Shown: in pieces, positions 59,742 to 64,000 of the stretch
How positions within the stretch are numbered: position 1 is the stretch's first letter
Layout of the letters: every line of letters begins with the position of its first letter
Origin: Trichomonas vaginalis G3
Lineage: Eukaryota; Parabasalia; Trichomonadida; Trichomonadidae
DNA length: 64,000 bases
NCBI RefSeq assembly: GCF_026262505.1
Contig: NC_067205.1
Coordinates: 17,298,001 to 17,362,000, forward strand
Reading direction: 5' to 3'
Made by a program: the position numbers and the translations under genes
Notes under the pieces: model-generated
What the model was told of the DNA's origin: nothing
Database searches by the model: none
What the model saw: the letters and a program-made list of their open reading frames with translations, nothing else

Positions 59742-60785
59742 CTATTTTCTCATTGATTTCAAAACTTTTTTCATTTTAGATTTAAGTGATGATTCTGAAT
59801 GAATTCGTTTTTTTGGATTGAGAATTGTTTTAGTTTTCCGTTTAGAACTTGTCAATACATGAAAGAGAGGGAAAATGTTCTTGAATTTTGAATTGATATT
59901 ACATATCGATGATAATTTCAAGTCATCTTCAGGCAAAAATTTTCTTTCTGCTTCACATACAACTGTTGACAAATGCCTATTTTCAATTGTATTAAAAGGT
60001 TCTGTTGTGTTTATATTGGCATTTTTGTCCCAATCTGGTTCAAACGAATTATCTACAAAATGACATCCTAATAAATTTATAGGATTATCGGAAACAATTA
60101 AAAATTGGAAAAATTTCTTAGTACTGCATTCTTTTATGAAACAGCGAATTAGAACTATACCCCAATCAACAAAAAATCCATAATCTCCATTGATGCACTT
60201 TATTATATTAGATATTGCTACAACTGGGACTTCAAAAATTGCTTGATTAGAAGTTACATCATAAAAATTACTGAAATTAACTATAAAGTCTGCCATATCA
60301 TTGCCACGAGTTAAACATGTATCATTTGCGTGTGAAATATTTATTGATACTAATTTTTCAAATTTTGCATTATTATATAATACAGCATGAGTTGGTTTAA
60401 TATATTCAAATGAAGATTCCAAAATGTCAATTTTGTCGTCATAAATTCTAAGATTTAGGATTGAATGAGAGCATTTAATATTTTTCTCAAACAAAATATG
60501 ATTAGAGTTGCAAACTCTATATTGCGTACATGATCCTGATCCAGTTTTGCTTATAGTTCCACTATCAGGTTTATATGAATTGAAAAAAGTACAAAATGCG
60601 AGAAGCAGACTTTTGTCGTCATTGCTTTGAATATCAATGACACCATTTGGAGCTAAATTTTCAAAAATTACTTCATTAACAAAAATGTCGAAACTTTCAT
60701 TTATGAGCCTACTATCTGTAACATACATTTCATAGAGTGTACATCCACAGAAATGTTCCCAGATACTATGATCTGGGATTCCTCT
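59742..60785 (-). pseudogene. Beta-helix-like surface family member, N-terminally incomplete
   Basis: An open frame of 328 residues from MYVTDSRLINESFDIFVNEV; the frame is open slightly further (to about 60785: DHSIWEHFCGCTLYE) before a stop. Short repeated beta elements with N, S and C (ISHANDTCLTRGNDMADFIV; FIKECSTKKFFQFLIV) suggest a right-handed beta helix similar to the polymorphic outer-membrane-like proteins of trichomonads. The last 45 residues are a basic tail (SSKRKTKTILNPKKRIHSES), with no membrane segment between. It is related to the gene at 62707-63726. It lacks a signal peptide and start, so it is probably a gene fragment. Confidence 0.45.
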
Positions 60786-61115
60786 TATCTATATTTCGAA
60801 TTAGGAATAATTTTTTTTGAAAATTTGACAATTGTAAAAAGTGACATATATTAAATATTAGTAGCACGACCATCTTAAACATGCCCAAATTCAGCTTATT
60901 TTATAATCAAGATTTGTCGAATAGCTATTAATTTGTTCAAACATATCAAATAGCATCACATTTACAATTCTGAGATTTATCATTAGTTAATAATGAGGGG
61001 CTTTTATACCATTCTTGCATTAATATTTATCCCACTCAAGCAACTGTATGGAATTCCAATTTGAATAAAAAAAATCAATTTTTAAGGTCAACTTTTATAC
61101 TGAACCTTGAAATGT
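60786..61115. other. Intergenic
   Basis: AT-rich, about 330 bp; nothing recognised. Confidence 0.4.
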
Positions 61116-62033
61116 TTATTTGTCAACTGGGATGCAAGCCATTGTTGCAATGCCGCATTGGTTGTTCTTATCCTTGATCATGCGGATATAGCCCTTTTCA
61201 CCCCAATATTCACCCCAAGAATTACGAACAATCCAATAGTTCTTAGAGCCTTCTTTACCGAAACCTACACAGCCAACACCATGATCGAGGTTGTAAGAGG
61301 AGCATGATGGTTCATCATAGATGCCTGATGAATAAACTTGGAATGACCAAGCAGAAGCATCAATTGCAACGGCAGCTGGACCATAAGTAGCAATCTTTAC
61401 TGCAAGATCTTTTTCATCGCCTTCTGCAACAGGAATGTAGGAAGTGATCTTTGAAACAGCCTTTGTTGCCTCAAACTTGCATGAACCTTCAGCAGCAGTA
61501 TATGAATAATCTTTTTCCAACATGAATTTACCATTCTGATGATTGATAACATAATCATAAGCGCTTGTCATGAGACCGCCATTGCAGCCATAGCAAGTGG
61601 AAACGCAGTCAACAAGGTTTTGCTCTGAAAGCTTTTGGAGATTGCTGTAGGTAATTGCATACTGTGATTCTTGAGCTTGAATGGCAGAGAAAGCCCAGCA
61701 AGAGCCGCATTGTCCTTGATCTTGTACTGGATTAACAACACCCTTTGAACGCCAGTCGATTTCATCAATGCAAACTGCATTAGATTTGACTGCTTTTACA
61801 GAAACACCGTTATTACAATATCCAAGAAGTGCTTGGTATTCAGCAGGTGTGAGATGGGCAAGTCTGTTGAGTGCTACCGTAAAACCGAGGTTGGCACGAT
61901 TACGTTCTTGAACAAGACGTTTGTTGGCAATCCAAATTCCAAGGCGTGTTTGATATTCATCACCTGTAAACATATTGCCTGTCTCACGCATCCAGCTGAG
62001 GAAGGCTTTCTGTTCATGCTGTTGAACAAGCAT
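61116..62033 (-). CDS. Papain-family (C1, cathepsin-L-like) cysteine peptidase
   Basis: 305 residues. The propeptide (about 1-90) has the I29 inhibitor-like pattern: HEQKAFLSWMRETGNMFTGD, then LVQERNRANLGFTVALNRLA. The mature enzyme begins near IDEIDWRSKG. Catalytic residues are all present: oxyanion Gln106 and Cys112 in QGQCGSCWAFS, His251 in LDHGVGC, and Asn271 in IVRNSWGEYWG. Conserved cysteines and the CNGGLM motif are also there. Such peptidases are abundant in trichomonads, acting in lysosomes or secreted. No signal peptide is visible: the ATG at 62033 is fixed by an initiator 10 nt upstream and by an upstream in-frame stop, and the encoded start is MLVQQHEQK. Less AT-rich than its neighbours, as is usual for expressed genes. 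Confidence 0.9.
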   Translation of the reverse strand: MLVQQHEQKAFLSWMRETGNMFTGDEYQTRLGIWIANKRLVQERNRANLGFTVALNRLAHLTPAEYQALLGYCNNGVSVKAVKSNAVCIDEIDWRSKGVVNPVQDQGQCGSCWAFSAIQAQESQYAITYSNLQKLSEQNLVDCVSTCYGCNGGLMTSAYDYVINHQNGKFMLEKDYSYTAAEGSCKFEATKAVSKITSYIPVAEGDEKDLAVKIATYGPAAVAIDASAWSFQVYSSGIYDEPSCSSYNLDHGVGCVGFGKEGSKNYWIVRNSWGEYWGEKGYIRMIKDKNNQCGIATMACIPVDK

Positions 62034-62038
62034 TAGAA

Positions 62039-62045
62039 GAAATGA
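62039..62045 (-). promoter_or_regulatory. Initiator box TCATTTC
   Basis: TCATTTC on the minus strand; its A lies 10 nt before the peptidase ATG. It is a strong match to the trichomonad initiator and it fixes the start codon. Confidence 0.75.
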
Positions 62046-62706
62046 AGTCTTTATTCAATATTTGTTGATTATTCAACATGACAATTTTTTTGAATTGCAG
62101 TTATAATTTAATAGGTTCACTTGCTGTTTCTGATTTTTGCAGTAAATATGCCTTATAATTAGTCTAACAAAATCAGCTCTTGATCTTAAAAAATATTTTT
62201 AATTCAAAATTTGAAATGGCAGTTATGGTTTGAATATCTCACTTAATGTGCTCATAAATAATAACTAAACAATAGTTTTGATAATTATATTTTGAAATAA
62301 TTTTCTGTGATCAGATCCATAACCGAAAATTGACATTGAATATCTTGCATAATTATGTAATTAGATATAAAATATTATTAAAATTGGGTGTGTGTGTGGG
62401 CAATTTATTCAATAATAGTTAACAGGATCTATTCATGAAAATAATTTTAAATTAAATTATAAATATTTTGAAGTTCTATTGAAGCAGAATGTATACCTCT
62501 CAGAAGTGTTAAATATTAGAAACAAATAACTATTTTATTTTATAAATAATTTTAATGATATTTTAAGAAACTAAGTGTTTACTTAGAATCTTCTGAAATA
62601 GCAATCTATTCAAAATCATCGCATAATAAATTTTCTTCAATTCTGTAAGTGCCCATTTTTGCTTTCAATTTATCTTCCGACAATTCACAATGTCAATTTT
62701 TAATTT
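62046..62706. other. Intergenic, nothing recognised
   Basis: AT-rich 660 bp; a short GT run near 62390. No gene or repeat is seen. Confidence 0.5.
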
Positions 62707-63726
62707 TTAGCTTTTATTGATTAACATAATAGTAAGATGATATTTATCCAGATTAAAATATTTTGGATAAAATTTTGAACATTTTTTCTTCTCTTTGGCT
62801 CTCACAAATACAACTACTATATCTCCTTCGCATGGCCTTAATCCAATGAACTTTAATTCGTTATTAAATGATTCTGTTTCTTTTTCTGATGTATAAACAG
62901 AACCAGTATCTGTCAAATAATAGTATTCAACAACACATCTAAAAATAAATATTTGAGCCATTTGAGATGTCTCAAATAAGTATATCATCGTGTTCTTTTG
63001 AAAACGGAATCTGAAATATTAGCTATACTTTGTGAAACCAAAAACATGCCATTAAAATAGGTGGGATTTTGGGAATTGTTAATATAGTTATACCTTTCAA
63101 ATATCAATGGAGTATAAATTATATTTAGCCAGATTTCAGTTGCTTTTGAGCTCTCGATATTGCAAAATGACATTTTTAACATTTTATAAAAACTTAATTT
63201 GAAAGCTGTAAACGTTTTTGCAATACAATTGGAAATGTTTATTTCTGAAATAGATGATTCACTGGCATAACTGTAAATCATTCCAGTTTCTAAGGATCTA
63301 TTTCCTCCATAAATAATTGATCCTTGGACGATTGTACTGTTGACTGCACCATCGATATAAATAAATTGACCATCTGATGGAGTTTTGCTTTCATATGAAC
63401 AGAATTTATCAATGACAATGTCATTTTTATGAATACCATCTATATAAATTGTGCCTGGACCGTTAGAAAAAACATTTTCGCATAGTAAAATAGAATATTT
63501 TTGTATGTGTTGGAATTTAATAGCTCTATCTTGAATATCAATGAATTTGCAGATATATGTGAAACACTTGTTGTCAGTTTGATTTACACTCTGGTTGACA
63601 CCCAAAATAATTGGCGGCGGACTGGTGTTTCCGTAATATTGTGACCAAATATATGATAAATATTCGTCACAATGCGAGATTTTTGCGTTATGAATTTGTT
63701 CCGTTTTGTAGTAAGTCTCAGTATGT
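62707..63726 (-). pseudogene. Beta-helix-like surface family member (incomplete, one frame change)
   Basis: The main frame (to 62985) is open from about 63726, with no ATG in its first 40 codons. It contains LSYIWSQYYGNTSPPPIILG, then NDIVIDKFCSYESKTPSDGQ and later NIVDSVF-like beta repeats (SEINISNCIAKTFTAFKL). A second frame, 62988-62707, continues with CVVEYYYLTDTGSVYTSEKE, similar in position to the CHFVDNSFEPDWDKN region of the gene at 59742. The two frames meet near 62985-62995. The N-terminal signal and the C-terminal membrane anchor are missing, so this is a fragment or pseudogene. The fold and family are inferred from repeats and from the three related pieces in this window. Confidence 0.5.
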
Positions 63727-64000
63727 TATTTTCGACTCAAATTCTCTGCTTTAGACTGCGTATATCAAAAATAAGGTAGTGATTTAAGGTTGATTTTACA
63801 AATTCTATTGCTCATTGTCAGTTCTGGATTTCCAAGAAAATGTCAAGTATTATATTAGTATGTATTTTAGCAATAGAAATATTATTGATCGTCGTAATCA
63901 TTCAATTTTGTGAATAATTTCAAAATAGGAAAAACCATTAATTTCAAAATACCCTCAATTTTTTACTTTTGCAACTCAATATGGAGAATTTTTTTCAAAT
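63727..64000. other. Window edge, nothing recognised
   Basis: AT-rich, no gene seen. Confidence 0.4.

Overview
The window is AT-rich protist DNA that fits a parabasalid, most probably Trichomonas vaginalis or a close relative. The grounds are Polinton (Maverick) elements, a BspA-like leucine-rich repeat protein, a large transmembrane PAS/cyclase-like gene, a papain-type cysteine peptidase, a Tul1/Dsc-like RING ligase, an IS481-like eukaryotic transposon, and initiator boxes of the form TCA(C/T)TT within about 10 nt of start codons. I saw no tRNA, rRNA or CRISPR array.

Layout. 1-8527: end part of a broken Polinton-like element (element 1), cut off by the window edge. It holds a major capsid protein, minor-capsid-like and structural-type genes and a D5-type SF3 helicase; no PolB is seen in the visible part. 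8628-41769: a composite bounded by a roughly 780 bp inverted repeat pair. It contains a degenerate MULE-like DDE transposase gene (9942-12625 plus 35673-36197, minus strand) with an FYR-like N-terminal region. A complete Polinton of about 23.0 kb (element 2, 12626-35672, target duplication TCATAT) is inserted in that gene. Two minisatellites (36345-38700) follow, and a 1.7 kb IS481-like transposon with an open transposase sits inside the right inverted repeat (39881-41567).

Element 2 has long inverted ends, each made of three tandem units of about 447 bp. Between them lie the major capsid protein, three minor-capsid-like genes, protein-primed PolB (broken), two KilA-N proteins (one fused to a GIY-YIG-like domain), an integrase, a 903-residue phage-tail-collar-type fiber, an A32/FtsK-like packaging ATPase and several small genes. 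Most capsid, integration and packaging genes look open; the polymerase and some small genes are decayed.

42.5-64 kb: ordinary host territory. It holds a tiny gene with a clear initiator, the RING ligase, two type I surface proteins, a decayed PAS/cyclase gene, a MULE-type MITE with 10 bp target duplication, a BspA-like gene with a frameshift, relic pieces of two gene families, a half-length DMT-type transporter, two fragments of a beta-helix-like surface family, and an apparently complete cathepsin-L-like peptidase.

The most notable signals beyond genes are three GATC-centred half-site arrays shared by both Polintons, a family of tiny GC-rich double hairpins placed in and between Polinton genes, and a duplicated leader block in front of the KilA-N module. 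Polinton entries are treated as fossils: only spans, families and overall state are given.
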